Assembly: GCF_001613405.1 (NCBI RefSeq)
Contig: NZ_BDCH01000010.1
Location: 120,982-184,981, forward strand
Direction of reading: 5' to 3'
From: Nocardia crassostreae
GTDB taxonomy: Bacteria > Actinomycetota > Actinomycetes > Mycobacteriales > Mycobacteriaceae
DNA length: 64,000 nucleotides
Positions 28,529-37,445 of this stretch are shown piece after piece. Below the pieces are notes generated by a model. It was not told the DNA's origin. It made no database searches and was given only the letters and a program-made list of their open reading frames with translations. The translations under genes and the position numbers were made by a program. Position 1 is the stretch's first letter; the number at the start of each line of letters is the position of its first letter.

Positions 28529-28975
28529 GTGCGGTTGGACGAGCTGACGACACCGCAGGAGTGGGCGCGGGTGTACCGCTCGCTGTTCGGATTACCCAAT
28601 GTGCACGTGACTACACCCGGTTTCGTGGTGCTGCCGCTGGCGGACACCATCGCGGCCCTCAATACGCCGGAACCGTTGGGCGCCTTGATACTCGACGAAC
28701 TGGTCGCACGTGGCACGCCCGGCCCCGTATTGGTTCGGGAAAAACCGCCGCGCCGAACGTTTCTCGCGGTGTTCGATGGATACCCCTCGGAGGAATGTCT
28801 CGAACAACTGGAGCGGAACAGCGTGGACATCGGACCACATCGCAGCAATGTCATCCTGCCCACCGGTTTCGGCCGGCACACCCACGAGGGCAGGTGGTGG
28901 GCGCGCGCACCCCAGCGCGACGAATCCCTGCCCCTGCTGTCCGAGGTGGTCGCCGCCGCTCGAGCGGTGCTGTGA
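28529..28975 (+). CDS. Uncharacterised 148-aa protein, paralogue of the gene at 55746-56195
   Basis: No named family is recognised with confidence. The protein begins VRLDELTTPQEWARVYRS and has alternating strand/helix character (TPGFVVLPLADTIAAL, RRTFLAVFDG). Near the C-terminus, LPTGFGRHTHEGRWW-APQRD is shared with the paralogue at 55.7-56.2 kb, as LPTGLGRWTREGCHW-PTRD. Weak resemblance to the short primase/polymerase-like proteins of actinomycetes was noticed but not tested. The GTG start has GAGGGG about six bases upstream. Its stop overlaps the next gene's GTG by four bases (GTGA), which strongly implies co-translation with the ADP-ribosylglycohydrolase. Confidence 0.75.
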   Translation: MRLDELTTPQEWARVYRSLFGLPNVHVTTPGFVVLPLADTIAALNTPEPLGALILDELVARGTPGPVLVREKPPRRTFLAVFDGYPSEECLEQLERNSVDIGPHRSNVILPTGFGRHTHEGRWWARAPQRDESLPLLSEVVAAARAVL

Positions 28976-30348
28976 TCAGGGTGGACCCGACGTCGAACAC
29001 GGTGGAGTCGGCGTTCTTCGGTCATCACGAGGCCGATCCGCGGGCGCTGCTGTATTACGAATGGTGCCAGCGCCACGAATCCGGTTATGCGGTCGCCGAT
29101 TTCGCGGAGGAGGTGCGCGAGCTCACCAATACCGCCGTGCCGCCGGAGGCGGCCTGCTGGCGGCTGCTGGACCGTATCGAGTCGGCGCCGCGGCTGGGGG
29201 ACTGGCCGTACACCGAGTGGGGCGATCCCGAGGGCTTCGACCCGCCCGTCGCTTCCGGAACCGGACCGGTGGCGAGTCCCGCTGCCGCGCTACGGCATTC
29301 GGAGCAGCTGCCGGATCGCATCCTGGGCGGTTGGCTGGGGCGCTGCGTGGGCTGCACGCTGGGCAAGCCGCTGGAGAACGGGTTCGTCTGGACGCCGGGC
29401 CGCATTCGCGGCTATCTCGAGCCCGTCGGGGCCTACCCGTTGCGCGATTACGTCCCGGTGCGCGACCCCATGCCGCCGGACATCGAATTGCATTGGACCT
29501 GGCCGGAATCCACGCGGGGCAATATCGACGGCTGCCCGCGCGACGACGATATCGACTACACCGTGCTCGGACTGCACCTGCTCGAACAGCACGGCCCGGA
29601 CTTCACCGCCGACCAGGTCGCTGCCCTGTGGCTGGAGCGCCTGCCGTTCCTGCAGACCTACACCGCCGAGCGCGTCGCCTATCGCAATCTCATCGACGGC
29701 TACGCCCCGCCCGATACCGCCACCTACCGAAATCCCTACCGCGAGTGGATCGGCGCCCTCATCCGCGCCGATATCCACGGCTACGCCAATCCGGGCAATC
29801 CCGCCCGCGCCGCGGCCCTCGCGGCCCGTGACGCCTCGGTATCGCATGTGGGCAATGGCCTGTGGGCGGCCATGTGGGCGGCGGCCCTCGTCTCGGCCGC
29901 CTTCTTCACCGCCGCCACTCCCGAACAGGCGCTGCTGGCCGCCCACGCGGTGATTCCACCCCGGTCCCGCCTCGGCATGGCGCTCACCGAGGTCGTGCTC
30001 GACCACGGTGACGGCCGCACCTGGGAGGAGGCGATCGCCCAGATCCGCGCCCGGCACTCCCGCTACAACTGGGTGCACGCCATCGGCAACGCCTGTGTCA
30101 TCGCGGCCGGGCTGCTCTGGGGCGAGGGCGATTTCACGACGACCATCGCGCGCACCGTGCAGGGCGGCTGGGATACCGACTCCAATACCGCCACCGCCGG
30201 ATCGGTCGCGGGCATCCTCACCGGGGCCGCCGCCATCCCGGCGCACTGGACGGACCCGTTGCACGACCGGCTGCGCAGCGCCGTGGCCGGATACGACGGC
30301 AGTCGCATCTCCGAACTCGCCACCCGCACACTGGATCTGGTCGGCTGA
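28972..30348 (+). CDS. ADP-ribosylglycohydrolase-family protein
   Basis: A 458-residue protein whose residues about 110-455 form an ARH/DraG-type hydrolase. The family opening GGWLGRCVGCTLGKPLENG, the metal-site DDDIDY (191-196) and the C-terminal WDTDSN (Asp401, Asp403) are in place, so two-Mg-dependent removal of ADP-ribose from protein or nucleic acid is plausible. The first ~110 residues (FFGHHEADPRALLYYEWCQRHES) are an extension not typical of the core family. It starts at a GTG inside the stop of the preceding gene, the only visible partner. A strong terminator follows. Substrate unknown; ADP-ribosylated macromolecules or O-acetyl-ADP-ribose are family possibilities. Confidence 0.85.
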   Translation: MIRVDPTSNTVESAFFGHHEADPRALLYYEWCQRHESGYAVADFAEEVRELTNTAVPPEAACWRLLDRIESAPRLGDWPYTEWGDPEGFDPPVASGTGPVASPAAALRHSEQLPDRILGGWLGRCVGCTLGKPLENGFVWTPGRIRGYLEPVGAYPLRDYVPVRDPMPPDIELHWTWPESTRGNIDGCPRDDDIDYTVLGLHLLEQHGPDFTADQVAALWLERLPFLQTYTAERVAYRNLIDGYAPPDTATYRNPYREWIGALIRADIHGYANPGNPARAAALAARDASVSHVGNGLWAAMWAAALVSAAFFTAATPEQALLAAHAVIPPRSRLGMALTEVVLDHGDGRTWEEAIAQIRARHSRYNWVHAIGNACVIAAGLLWGEGDFTTTIARTVQGGWDTDSNTATAGSVAGILTGAAAIPAHWTDPLHDRLRSAVAGYDGSRISELATRTLDLVG

Positions 30349-30372
30349 CGGCCGCGACGGTGCGAAGACGGT

Positions 30373-30417
30373 GCGGGCGGCACCGGGTTCGTCGTCCGTG
30401 GACCCGGTGCCGCCCGC
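30373..30417. terminator. Strong bidirectional hairpin terminator
   Basis: A 16-bp perfect GC-rich stem (30373-30388 with 30402-30417) with a 13-base loop. It sits between the ends of the convergent ADP-ribosylglycohydrolase and fadA2 genes. No long U-tract follows. Confidence 0.8.
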
Positions 30418-30458
30418 TATCCCCCGCGCCTACCTACCGACGCGAAAGCGCTTGTCCG

Positions 30459-31781
30459 TCAGCGCTCAACAATAGCGACAACACCCTGTCCGCCGGCGGC
30501 ACAAATGGAAACCAGGGCGCGACCGCCGCCCTTTTCGGCCAGTTGCTTGGCGGTCTGGGCGATGATGCGGCCGCCGGTGGCGGCGAACGGGTGACCCGCG
30601 GCGAGCGAGGAGCCGTTCACATTCAGCTTGCTGCGGTCGATCGGGCCGAGGGCGCCGTCCAGGCCCAGGCGGCCCTTGCAGTACTCGTCGGACTCCCAGC
30701 CCTGCAGGGGGGCCAGCACCACGGAGGCGAAGGCCTCGTGGATCTCGTAGTAGTCGAAGTCCTGCAGGGTCAGGCCATTGCGGGCCAGCAGGCGCGGCAC
30801 CGCGTAGGTCGGGGCCATGAGCAGGCCGTCCGGGCCGTGGATGTAATCGACGGCGGCGACCTCGGAGTCGACCAGGTAGGCCAGCGGCGACAGATTGCGC
30901 GAGGCCGCCCACTCCTCGCTGCCGAGCAGCACCGCGGAGGCGCCGTCGGTGAGCGGGGTGGAGTTGCCCGCGGTCATGGTGGCATCGCCCAGCTTGGTGC
31001 CGAAGACCGGCTTGAGGGTGGCCAGCTTCTCCAGGGTGGAGCCGGGACGCAGATTGTCGTCGCGGGTCAGGCCCAGGAACGGGGTGATGAGGTCGTCCAT
31101 GAACCCGCGGTCGTAGGCGGCCGCCATGTTCTTGTGCGACAGGTAGGCCAGCTCGTCCTGGGCCTCGCGGGCAATGCCGAATTCCTTGGCGGTGATGGCG
31201 GCGTGCTCGCCCATCGACAGCCCGGTGCGGGGTTCGGCATTGCGCGGGATCTCGATGCCGACCATGGACGGGCGCAGTCGGCCGACCAGCTTGGCGTAGT
31301 CCTTGTTGTTCTTGGCGCGGTTGGCGTCCAGCATCCATTCGCGCATGGACTCGCTGACGCCGATCGGCGCGTCCGAGGTGGTGTCGGTGCCGCCGCCGAT
31401 GCCGTTCTCCACCCGGCCCAGGGCAATGCCGTCGGCCACGGTCACGATGGACTGCAGGCCGGTGCCGCAGGCCAGCTGCAGGTCGTGGGCGGGGGTGTAC
31501 GGGGACATGGTGGAGCCGAGGACGCTCTCGCGGATCATGCCGTGCTCACCGACGCGCTTGAGGACGGCGCCGCCGACGACCATGCCCAGCCGCTCGCCCT
31601 GCAGGCCGAAGCGGCTGACCAGACCGTTCAGCGCGGCGGTGAACATGTCCTGGTTGGAGGCGTGCGCGTACTTGCCGTCGGAGCGGGCGAACGGAATCCG
31701 GTTGCCGCCCAGGATCGCAACGGGGCGGGCCTGCTTGCTGTTCTTGGCCGCGGTCTTCGCCGAACGGGCTTTGGTGGTCAC
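30459..31781 (-). CDS. fadA2: Acetyl-CoA acetyltransferase / thiolase FadA2
   Basis: A 440-residue thiolase catalysing reversible cleavage of 3-ketoacyl-CoA. The nucleophile is Cys105 in LQLACGTG; the other active-site elements are HEAFA, the GHPFAATGG loop and CAAGGQG near the end with the proton-transfer Cys. The N-terminus has a basic 20-residue extension (MTTKARSAKTAAKNSKQ), as in Rv0243. The start is GTG. The gene is divergent from fabG4-htdX, as in M. tuberculosis, and the shared promoter carries a perfect operator-like palindrome. Whether it degrades or makes acetoacetyl-CoA is not decided by sequence. Confidence 0.93.
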   Translation of the reverse strand: MTTKARSAKTAAKNSKQARPVAILGGNRIPFARSDGKYAHASNQDMFTAALNGLVSRFGLQGERLGMVVGGAVLKRVGEHGMIRESVLGSTMSPYTPAHDLQLACGTGLQSIVTVADGIALGRVENGIGGGTDTTSDAPIGVSESMREWMLDANRAKNNKDYAKLVGRLRPSMVGIEIPRNAEPRTGLSMGEHAAITAKEFGIAREAQDELAYLSHKNMAAAYDRGFMDDLITPFLGLTRDDNLRPGSTLEKLATLKPVFGTKLGDATMTAGNSTPLTDGASAVLLGSEEWAASRNLSPLAYLVDSEVAAVDYIHGPDGLLMAPTYAVPRLLARNGLTLQDFDYYEIHEAFASVVLAPLQGWESDEYCKGRLGLDGALGPIDRSKLNVNGSSLAAGHPFAATGGRIIAQTAKQLAEKGGGRALVSICAAGGQGVVAIVER

Positions 31782-31853
31782 TCGAGTCTCAAGATCTCGT
31801 CGGGGATGTCCGTCACGGCCGATCCCGCGGGACCGGCGTCGGTCGGTTTACAT

Positions 31854-31877
31854 TGAACTTACTCTGGAGTAAGTTCA
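31854..31877. promoter_or_regulatory. 24-bp palindrome, probable TetR operator in the fadA2/fabG4 promoter
   Basis: A perfect inverted repeat with arms GAACTTACTC / GAGTAAGTTC around a two-base centre plus one flanking T/A pair. It lies 48 bases before the fabG4 start and 72 before the fadA2 start. Its core TTACTCTGGAGTAA recurs in related form upstream of the TetR gene (36131-36144) and of fadE5 (49145-49158). Confidence 0.75.
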
Positions 31878-31925
31878 TTTGTCGACACCGGGTACCCCGA
31901 AACCGAGACAGAGAAGGTAGGAAAA

Positions 31926-33284
31926 GTGGCTGCCAGCAAGAGCAAGGGCGCTCCCAACCTGTACGGATCCTTCATCCACTCCGCTCCGGGCGCGTTCCTG
32001 GCGAGCAAGCTGGGCCTGCCGCAGCCGGAGAACCTGCGCCGCTATGTCGCCGGTCAGCCCGCACTGCCGGGTCCGGTGCTGGTGGGCGGTAAGGGCCGCG
32101 TCGCCGACGCCGTGCGAAACCTGCTGTCGGACTACACCTTCGTGGACTCCGTCACCCCCGGCGTGAAGGTCGGCGGGCTGGTCTTCGACGCCACCGGCAT
32201 CCGCACGGTGGAGGAGCTGCAGCAGCTGTTCGACTTCTTCCAGCCCGCCATGCGCAGCCTTGCCGCCTCCGGTCGCATCGTCGTCGTCGGCAGCACCCCC
32301 GAACTGACCGCATCCGTGGACGAGCAGATCGCCCAGCGCGCCCTCGAGGGCTTCAGCCGCTCGGTCGCCAAGGAACTGCTCAAGGGCGCCACCGCCAACC
32401 TGGTCTACCTGCACCCCGAAGCCGCCGCCGCGGCCACCGGCCTCGAATCCACCCTGCGCTTCCTGCTTTCCGGCAAGTCGGCCTTCGTCGACGGCCAGGT
32501 CTTCCGGGTCGGCAAGGACGACGCGACCGCCCCGGCCAGCTGGGACAAGCCCCTCGCGGGCAAGGTCGCCGTGGTCACCGGCGCCGCCCGCGGCATCGGC
32601 GCCACCATTGCCGAGGTCTTCGCCCGCGACGGTGCGACCGTCATCGTGGCCGATATCCCGGCCGCCGGTGAGGCGCTCTCGGCCACCGCCAACAAGGTCG
32701 GCGCCACCGCGCTCGCCCTCGACGTCACCGCCGCCGACGCCGCCGAGAAGCTGGCCGCCTTCGCCACCGAGCGCTTCGGCGGCATCGACATCGTCGTGCA
32801 CAATGCGGGCATCACCCGCGACAAGCTGCTCGCGAACATGGACGAGGGCCGCTGGAACTCGGTCATCAATGTGAATCTGGCCGCGCCGCACCGCATTACC
32901 GAGGGCCTGGTGGCCGCGGGCGCGCTGAAGGCCGGTGGCCGCGTCATCGACGTGTCCTCCATCGCCGGTATCGCGGGCAACCGCGGGCAGACCAACTACG
33001 GCGCCTCCAAGGCCGGTGTCATCGGCATGGTCAATGCCGAGGCTCCCAAGCTGGCGGAGAAGGGCATCACCATCAATGCCGTCGCGCCGGGCTTCATCGA
33101 GACGGCCATGACCGCCGCCATTCCGCTCGCCACCCGCGAGGCCGGGCGGCTCATGTCCTCGCTGCTGCAGGGCGGTCAGACCATCGACGTCGCCGAGACC
33201 ATCGCCTACTTCGCCTCCCCGGCCTCGAACGCGGTGAGCGGCAATATCGTTCGCGTCTGCGGGCAGAGCCTGATCGGAGCATGA
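31926..33284 (+). CDS. fabG4: 3-oxoacyl-ACP/CoA reductase FabG4
   Basis: The high-molecular-weight FabG type (452 residues): a degenerate N-terminal Rossmann-like domain (about 1-200) followed by a full SDR domain. The second domain shows the cofactor loop [25 protein letters not shown], and the catalytic SSIAG...YGASK triad (Ser-Tyr-Lys). It reduces 3-ketoacyl thioesters with NAD(P)H. GTG start with AGAAGGTAGG six bases upstream. It overlaps htdX by four bases (ATGA). As in Rv0242c-Rv0241c, reductase and dehydratase are paired for successive steps of acyl-chain processing. Confidence 0.93.
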   Translation: MAASKSKGAPNLYGSFIHSAPGAFLASKLGLPQPENLRRYVAGQPALPGPVLVGGKGRVADAVRNLLSDYTFVDSVTPGVKVGGLVFDATGIRTVEELQQLFDFFQPAMRSLAASGRIVVVGSTPELTASVDEQIAQRALEGFSRSVAKELLKGATANLVYLHPEAAAAATGLESTLRFLLSGKSAFVDGQVFRVGKDDATAPASWDKPLAGKVAVVTGAARGIGATIAEVFARDGATVIVADIPAAGEALSATANKVGATALALDVTAADAAEKLAAFATERFGGIDIVVHNAGITRDKLLANMDEGRWNSVINVNLAAPHRITEGLVAAGALKAGGRVIDVSSIAGIAGNRGQTNYGASKAGVIGMVNAEAPKLAEKGITINAVAPGFIETAMTAAIPLATREAGRLMSSLLQGGQTIDVAETIAYFASPASNAVSGNIVRVCGQSLIGA

Positions 33285-34150
33285 TGAGCCAGCACCACAC
33301 GCTCACCGAGGTGCCCAAGGCGGGCGGCCTCTACCTGAAGGCGGCGCTGGGCGCGCTGCCCGTACCGGGTCTGTCCCAGCGCAAGCCGGAGATTCCGGAC
33401 CGGTCGCTCACCCTCGAGGGCTTCCGGGTCGATCCGGATCATCTGGCCGCCTACTGCCACGCCACCGGGCTGCGCTTCGGCGATTCGCTGCCGCTGACCT
33501 ACCCGTTCGTGCTCACCTTCCCGCTGGCCATGGCGCTGGTGGTGCAGCGCGACTTCCCGTTCGTGGCGGTCGGCGCGGTGCACGCGGAGAACCTGATCGA
33601 ACGCACCCGCGAGATCTCGGTCTCCGAACCGCTCGATATCAAGACCCACGTCGAGAACCTGCGCGAGCACCCCAAGGGCCTGCTGGTGGATGCCGTCAGC
33701 GAGGTCAGCGTGGGCCGCGAACTGGTGTGGCGGCAGGTCACCACCTTCCTGCACCAGCAGAAGACCTCGCTGTCGGGTGGTCCGCGGCCGGAACCCAAGC
33801 CGGACGAGGAGCCGCCGCGCCCGCTGCGTCAGCTGCGCGTCGACCAGGGCATGATCCACCGCTACGCGGCCGCCTCCGGTGACCGCAACCCGATCCACAT
33901 GTCCGCGCTCGGCGCCAAGGCGCTCGGCTTCCCCAAGCCCATCGCGCACGGCATGTGGTCGGCCGCGGCCATTCTCGGCTCCCTCGAGGGCCGGATTCCC
34001 GAAAAGGCCACCTACGCCGTGAAATTCGGTAAGCCGATCTTCCTGCCGTCCACGGTCAACGTGTATGCCGACAAGGTCGCCGACGGCTGGGATCTCGCGC
34101 TCAAGCACCCGAAGAAGGGCTACCCGCACCTCACCGCCACCATGCGCTGA
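33281..34150 (+). CDS. htdX: 3-hydroxyacyl-thioester dehydratase HtdX (MaoC-like)
   Basis: A 289-residue double hot-dog hydratase/dehydratase. The C-terminal hot-dog carries the hydratase-2 motif [14 protein letters not shown] with the catalytic Asp and His, followed by [11 protein letters not shown]; the N-terminal hot-dog is degenerate. It dehydrates (3R)-hydroxyacyl thioesters. ATG 33281 overlaps the fabG4 stop, so it is co-translated with the reductase. This corresponds to Rv0241c. A perfect hairpin follows 20 bases downstream. Confidence 0.93.
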   Translation: MMSQHHTLTEVPKAGGLYLKAALGALPVPGLSQRKPEIPDRSLTLEGFRVDPDHLAAYCHATGLRFGDSLPLTYPFVLTFPLAMALVVQRDFPFVAVGAVHAENLIERTREISVSEPLDIKTHVENLREHPKGLLVDAVSEVSVGRELVWRQVTTFLHQQKTSLSGGPRPEPKPDEEPPRPLRQLRVDQGMIHRYAAASGDRNPIHMSALGAKALGFPKPIAHGMWSAAAILGSLEGRIPEKATYAVKFGKPIFLPSTVNVYADKVADGWDLALKHPKKGYPHLTATMR

Positions 34151-34170
34151 GCCGAACAACTACACAGCGA

Positions 34171-34198
34171 CGCGAGTGGCGCAAGTGCGCCACTCGCG
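34171..34198. terminator. Hairpin terminator between htdX and the DUF5685 gene
   Basis: A perfect 12-bp stem (34171-34182 with 34187-34198) and AAGT loop, 20 bases after the htdX stop. No U-tract on either side. The remaining ~190 bases to the convergent DUF5685 stop hold no recognised feature. Confidence 0.75.
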
Positions 34199-34392
34199 CA
34201 CCAGAGCCGGGGCCGACTAGGGACGAGTGGTCGACTAACCCAGACACCACCGGTCCACCCCGGGTAGGGTCGGGCAGCCGACCTCGTCGGCCCCTCAGGG
34301 CGGGACAAGAGTCGCGCTCCGAATCGCAACCGTATGTCGCCACGCAGGGGTTTCGACATCCGGACCGCGAATCGGCGCGCGGCTCTGACGTT

Positions 34393-35436
34393 TCAGCAAT
34401 CGCAGCCGCAGCACTCGCAACAGTTGCAGCACTCACAACCGTCACACCAGGAGCTCGAGCTTTTGTGGCCCGCGGCCCCGGGCTTGTCCTTTTTCTGCTT
34501 CCTCTTCTGCCGCTTCTTTTCCTTACGCGCGAGCTTCTTCTCGAAGGGGTCGGCGCGGCGAGCGGTCGCGCACATGTGCACCACACCGGAGATCCGGCCC
34601 AGTCTCCGGAGCACGCCGTTGAGCGGATCCAGCAGCATCCAGCGAACGGTGGCCGTTCGTTCCAGTCCGGCTCGCGTCAGGGCTGCCCGGAGCAATGAAT
34701 CGGATTCGCGCAGTAGCGCATTGGCTTCCTCGGTGCTGGTCCCGGTGGCCGTGAGGGGATTGAACCGGCCGCGTTCGCGGTCCGCGTCCTGATCCTCGAG
34801 GGCATCGGCGAGGTGCGCGATACGCCCGAAATGCCATCCGGCTTCGCGTAGCGCCTCGGCGTTCTCGGGTCGTCCGGCCAGAACGGCGGTGTGTGCGAAC
34901 AACGCCGCGGCGCACAGTTGAGTCGGTGCGGTCAACTCGGCGAGTGCGCTGCCGACGGAGTTCTCCAGTTGGGCCTGGGATTCGATCGCGGCAATGAGCG
35001 GACCGATATCGAGGCCGATCGGAGCCGCGGCCGCGTGGGCCTGGGCGCGCCAGTGGTCGGAGACCCGCGTGAGCGGCCGCGCGGACATGCGGCCGGTATC
35101 CCCGTCGTCGATGTGATCCCGGATCTTGGCCGCGCCCAACAGCAGTGACGCGGTCGCGGCGAGTTGAATCCCGGGTGAGTCCGCGGGCACGACGCTGGCC
35201 CGTCGCATACCGCGCAATGGGCAAGGCCCCGAGGTGGTGCGGTCCGCGGGCCGGTCCTGCTGTGCTTCGGTGAGCACGCCCAGCACAATGGCATCGGTAT
35301 TGGTCGCGGCGCGGGCCAACTGGCCGTGCCCGTCTCGCAAACCCAGGCAGAGCCCGCACATCTGGGTCTGCCAGGTGGCGGTCTCCAGGCCGTAATCGGT
35401 GGCGCGGTGCGCGCACGGCCGCAGTAATCCGAACAA
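34393..35436 (-). CDS. DUF5685-family protein with Cys-rich tail
   Basis: A 347-residue protein. Two cysteines near the N-terminus lie in the motif MCGLCLGLRDGHGQLAR, followed by an all-helical middle with conserved Asp/His (AAKIRDHIDDGD, GRIAHLADALEDQ) reminiscent of helical prenyl-type folds. Next comes a very basic Lys/Arg segment (KKLARKEKKRQKRKQKK) and a terminal cluster of ten cysteines in the last 17 residues. TTG 35436 was chosen because it precedes FGLLRPCAHR, the family-like start, and lies 46 bases after the TetR stop; further upstream the frame enters the TetR gene. The Cys cluster suggests metal or cluster binding. Function unknown. Confidence 0.75.
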   Translation of the reverse strand: MFGLLRPCAHRATDYGLETATWQTQMCGLCLGLRDGHGQLARAATNTDAIVLGVLTEAQQDRPADRTTSGPCPLRGMRRASVVPADSPGIQLAATASLLLGAAKIRDHIDDGDTGRMSARPLTRVSDHWRAQAHAAAAPIGLDIGPLIAAIESQAQLENSVGSALAELTAPTQLCAAALFAHTAVLAGRPENAEALREAGWHFGRIAHLADALEDQDADRERGRFNPLTATGTSTEEANALLRESDSLLRAALTRAGLERTATVRWMLLDPLNGVLRRLGRISGVVHMCATARRADPFEKKLARKEKKRQKRKQKKDKPGAAGHKSSSSWCDGCECCNCCECCGCDC

Positions 35437-35482
35437 CGTATCCCAGTCCCGGCCGAATGTTCCGGCCGTCCTGTCGGGAAAG

Positions 35483-36082
35483 CTATACGTCCTTCTTCTT
35501 GCCCGCCAGGCCGCGCCAGGCGAGATTGTCGATGAGGTCCACGGCCTCGGCCATATCGACCTGTCCGGCGGCGACCCGGTCGGCAATGGCTTCACCCGCG
35601 CCGATGACCGCGACCGCCACCACTTCGAAGTTGGTGCCGGGTTCGGCGTATTTGGCGCTGGACTTGAGCAGTTTGGAGGTCAGTTCGATAATGCGGTCGC
35701 GGCTGTTGAGGATCTCGGAGGCGAAGGGCTGCTGGCCCAGGGCCTGGCGGTAGAGCACCTGCCAGGACAGCCGGTTCTCGTCGACATAGGACAGGAATGC
35801 CTCGAGACCGGCGCGGAGTTGTTCGTGCGGGGTGAGTTTGGGATTGCCCGCGACCGCGACGGCCTCGATGAAGCGCATGCTCTCCCGGTGGATACAGGCC
35901 CGGAAGAGTTCGTCCTTGGAGCCGTAGTACAGGTAGAGCATGGGCTTGGAGATCTTCGCCTCGGCGGCGATCGCGTCCATGGAGGTGTCGTGATACCCCT
36001 TGCGCGAGAAGACCTCCACGGCGGCATCGAGCATCTGCTGCTCGCGCACCGCGCGAGGAAGCCGTTTCGTTCCGCCTGCCAT
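35483..36082 (-). CDS. TetR-family regulator (Rv0238-type)
   Basis: A 199-residue repressor with an N-terminal helix-turn-helix (about 10-56; VFSRKGYHDTSMDAIAAEAKISKPMLYLYYGSK contains the recognition helix) and a ligand domain behind it. Two palindromes lie in its 104-base upstream gap, one of which matches the operator in the fadA2/fabG4 promoter, so self-regulation plus control of the fatty-acyl genes is proposed. It sits between lpqI (upstream) and the DUF5685 gene (downstream) on the same strand. Ligand probably an acyl-CoA, from context only. Confidence 0.9.
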   Translation of the reverse strand: MAGGTKRLPRAVREQQMLDAAVEVFSRKGYHDTSMDAIAAEAKISKPMLYLYYGSKDELFRACIHRESMRFIEAVAVAGNPKLTPHEQLRAGLEAFLSYVDENRLSWQVLYRQALGQQPFASEILNSRDRIIELTSKLLKSSAKYAEPGTNFEVVAVAVIGAGEAIADRVAAGQVDMAEAVDLIDNLAWRGLAGKKKDV

Positions 36083-36101
36083 TCACTCTCCTAGACCGTG
36101 C

Positions 36102-36116
36102 CCACTCAGTGAGTGG
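36102..36116. promoter_or_regulatory. 15-bp palindrome before the TetR gene
   Basis: CCACTCA-G-TGAGTGG, a perfect inverted repeat with one central base, located 20 bases upstream of the TetR ATG. It differs from the TTAC-N6-GTAA site and may be a second operator. Confidence 0.5.
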
Positions 36117-36130
36117 TCGAAGCCCCTATC

Positions 36131-36144
36131 TTACTCCAAGGTAA
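36131..36144. promoter_or_regulatory. TTAC-N6-GTAA site before the TetR gene
   Basis: TTACTCCAAGGTAA, 49 bases upstream of the TetR ATG. Read on the opposite strand with its flanks it matches the fadA2/fabG4 palindrome at about 18 of 22 positions. Probable TetR autoregulatory operator. Confidence 0.65.
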
Positions 36145-36186
36145 GTTCTGTGAGTGTGAATTGCCGGTGATTCGCCGACTGAGCCC

Positions 36187-37347
36187 TCAGCACTGCGGGG
36201 CGGTGCCTTTGAACTTTGCCATGCGCAGCACCGAAGCATCCACTCGGTGTCCCGGCAAACGGCCCGCCGCGACCGCCTGTTCCAGCTGATCGAGCACGCT
36301 CGACACCGCGTCCGTGGTGATCCACAGGGCATTGTCGGCCCCCGCGACCAGGGCGGCCTCCACCGCATCGGCGATTCCCATGCGATCGGTGATGGCGGCC
36401 ATGCCGCTCAGGTCATCGGTGAAGATCACACCGTCGAAGGGCGCCGCGCCGTATCCCGTGCCCTGCCGCAGCAGCGCCATCACCTCGGGGCTGATGCTGG
36501 CCGGAATATTCGGCTCGGTCAGGCCCGGCACATCCAGATGTCCGACCATGACGGCCGCGCCCGAGCCGACGAGGTCGCGATAGGGCACCAGATCCTTGTC
36601 CTGCAGCTGGGCCAGCGGCGGCGTGCGCACGGCGCCGGTGTGCGAATCGCCGGAGCCGGAGCCGTGACCCGGGAAATGCTTCATGACCGTGCCGACCCCG
36701 GCCTCGGTCATGGCGCGAATGTAGGCGCTCGCGTACTCGACCACCACCGCCGGATCGTCGGAGAAGGAGCGATCGCCGATCACCGAATCGTCGGGCTGGC
36801 TGCTGACATCCACATCGGGCGCGAAATCGACGGTGATGCCGAGTGCCTTCAGCTTGCGCCCGCGATCCAGGCTGAACTGATAGAACTCGTCGGCCGACAT
36901 GGTCTGCGCGACGACACGCGCGGACGGCGCCGGGCCGATCAGGTCCTTGACCCGCGAGACCCGGCCGCCCTCCTCGTCGATGGTCACCATGAGCGGGGTG
37001 CGCGCGGCGGCCTGCACCTGGTCCAGCTGCCCGTCGGTGAGCATGGACTTATCGGTCCAGCCGCCCACGAAGATGCCGCCCACCTGCTCGGTCCGGACCA
37101 CGTTCGCCGCATCCGCGGCCCCGGTCACGCCGACGGTGAGCAACTGCGCCAGCTTCTGCCGCACGGTGAACTGCGCGAGATACCCGGCCGCACAATCCTG
37201 CTGCCCGGGCGTGGTCGTGGGCGCGGTGCTGCTGCCGGATTCGGAACTGCCGGTCGCCGATTCGGTGGAAGGGGCGGAGCCGCCGCCCGAACAGGCGGTC
37301 AGCACGACCGCGGTCATTGCCAGGACGATCCCCGGAACGATGCGCAT
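36187..37347 (-). CDS. lpqI: Lipoprotein beta-N-acetylglucosaminidase LpqI (GH3, NagZ-like)
   Basis: A 386-residue secreted lipoprotein. The signal peptide ends in the lipobox LTAC with lipidated Cys19, followed by a Ser/Thr/Gly-rich linker. The GH3 domain contains the KHFPGHGSGSGDSH loop (His-Asp dyad of NagZ-type enzymes) and the nucleophile strand GVIFTDDLSGMAAI. It releases GlcNAc from cell-wall muropeptide fragments for recycling. ATG 37347 gives a standard signal peptide; longer open frames do not. The length matches M. tuberculosis LpqI. It is followed on the same strand by TetR, the Rv0237-Rv0238 order. Confidence 0.93.
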   Translation of the reverse strand: MRIVPGIVLAMTAVVLTACSGGGSAPSTESATGSSESGSSTAPTTTPGQQDCAAGYLAQFTVRQKLAQLLTVGVTGAADAANVVRTEQVGGIFVGGWTDKSMLTDGQLDQVQAAARTPLMVTIDEEGGRVSRVKDLIGPAPSARVVAQTMSADEFYQFSLDRGRKLKALGITVDFAPDVDVSSQPDDSVIGDRSFSDDPAVVVEYASAYIRAMTEAGVGTVMKHFPGHGSGSGDSHTGAVRTPPLAQLQDKDLVPYRDLVGSGAAVMVGHLDVPGLTEPNIPASISPEVMALLRQGTGYGAAPFDGVIFTDDLSGMAAITDRMGIADAVEAALVAGADNALWITTDAVSSVLDQLEQAVAAGRLPGHRVDASVLRMAKFKGTAPQC

Positions 37348-37445
37348 GCCCCCGACGGTAGCTGCCCGTGCGCCGCCCGCCGACGGCGACACCGGGTCGA
37401 CGGGCCGGATGATCCGTGGAATCGGGCTGTGGCGCGCGGGTTTCG

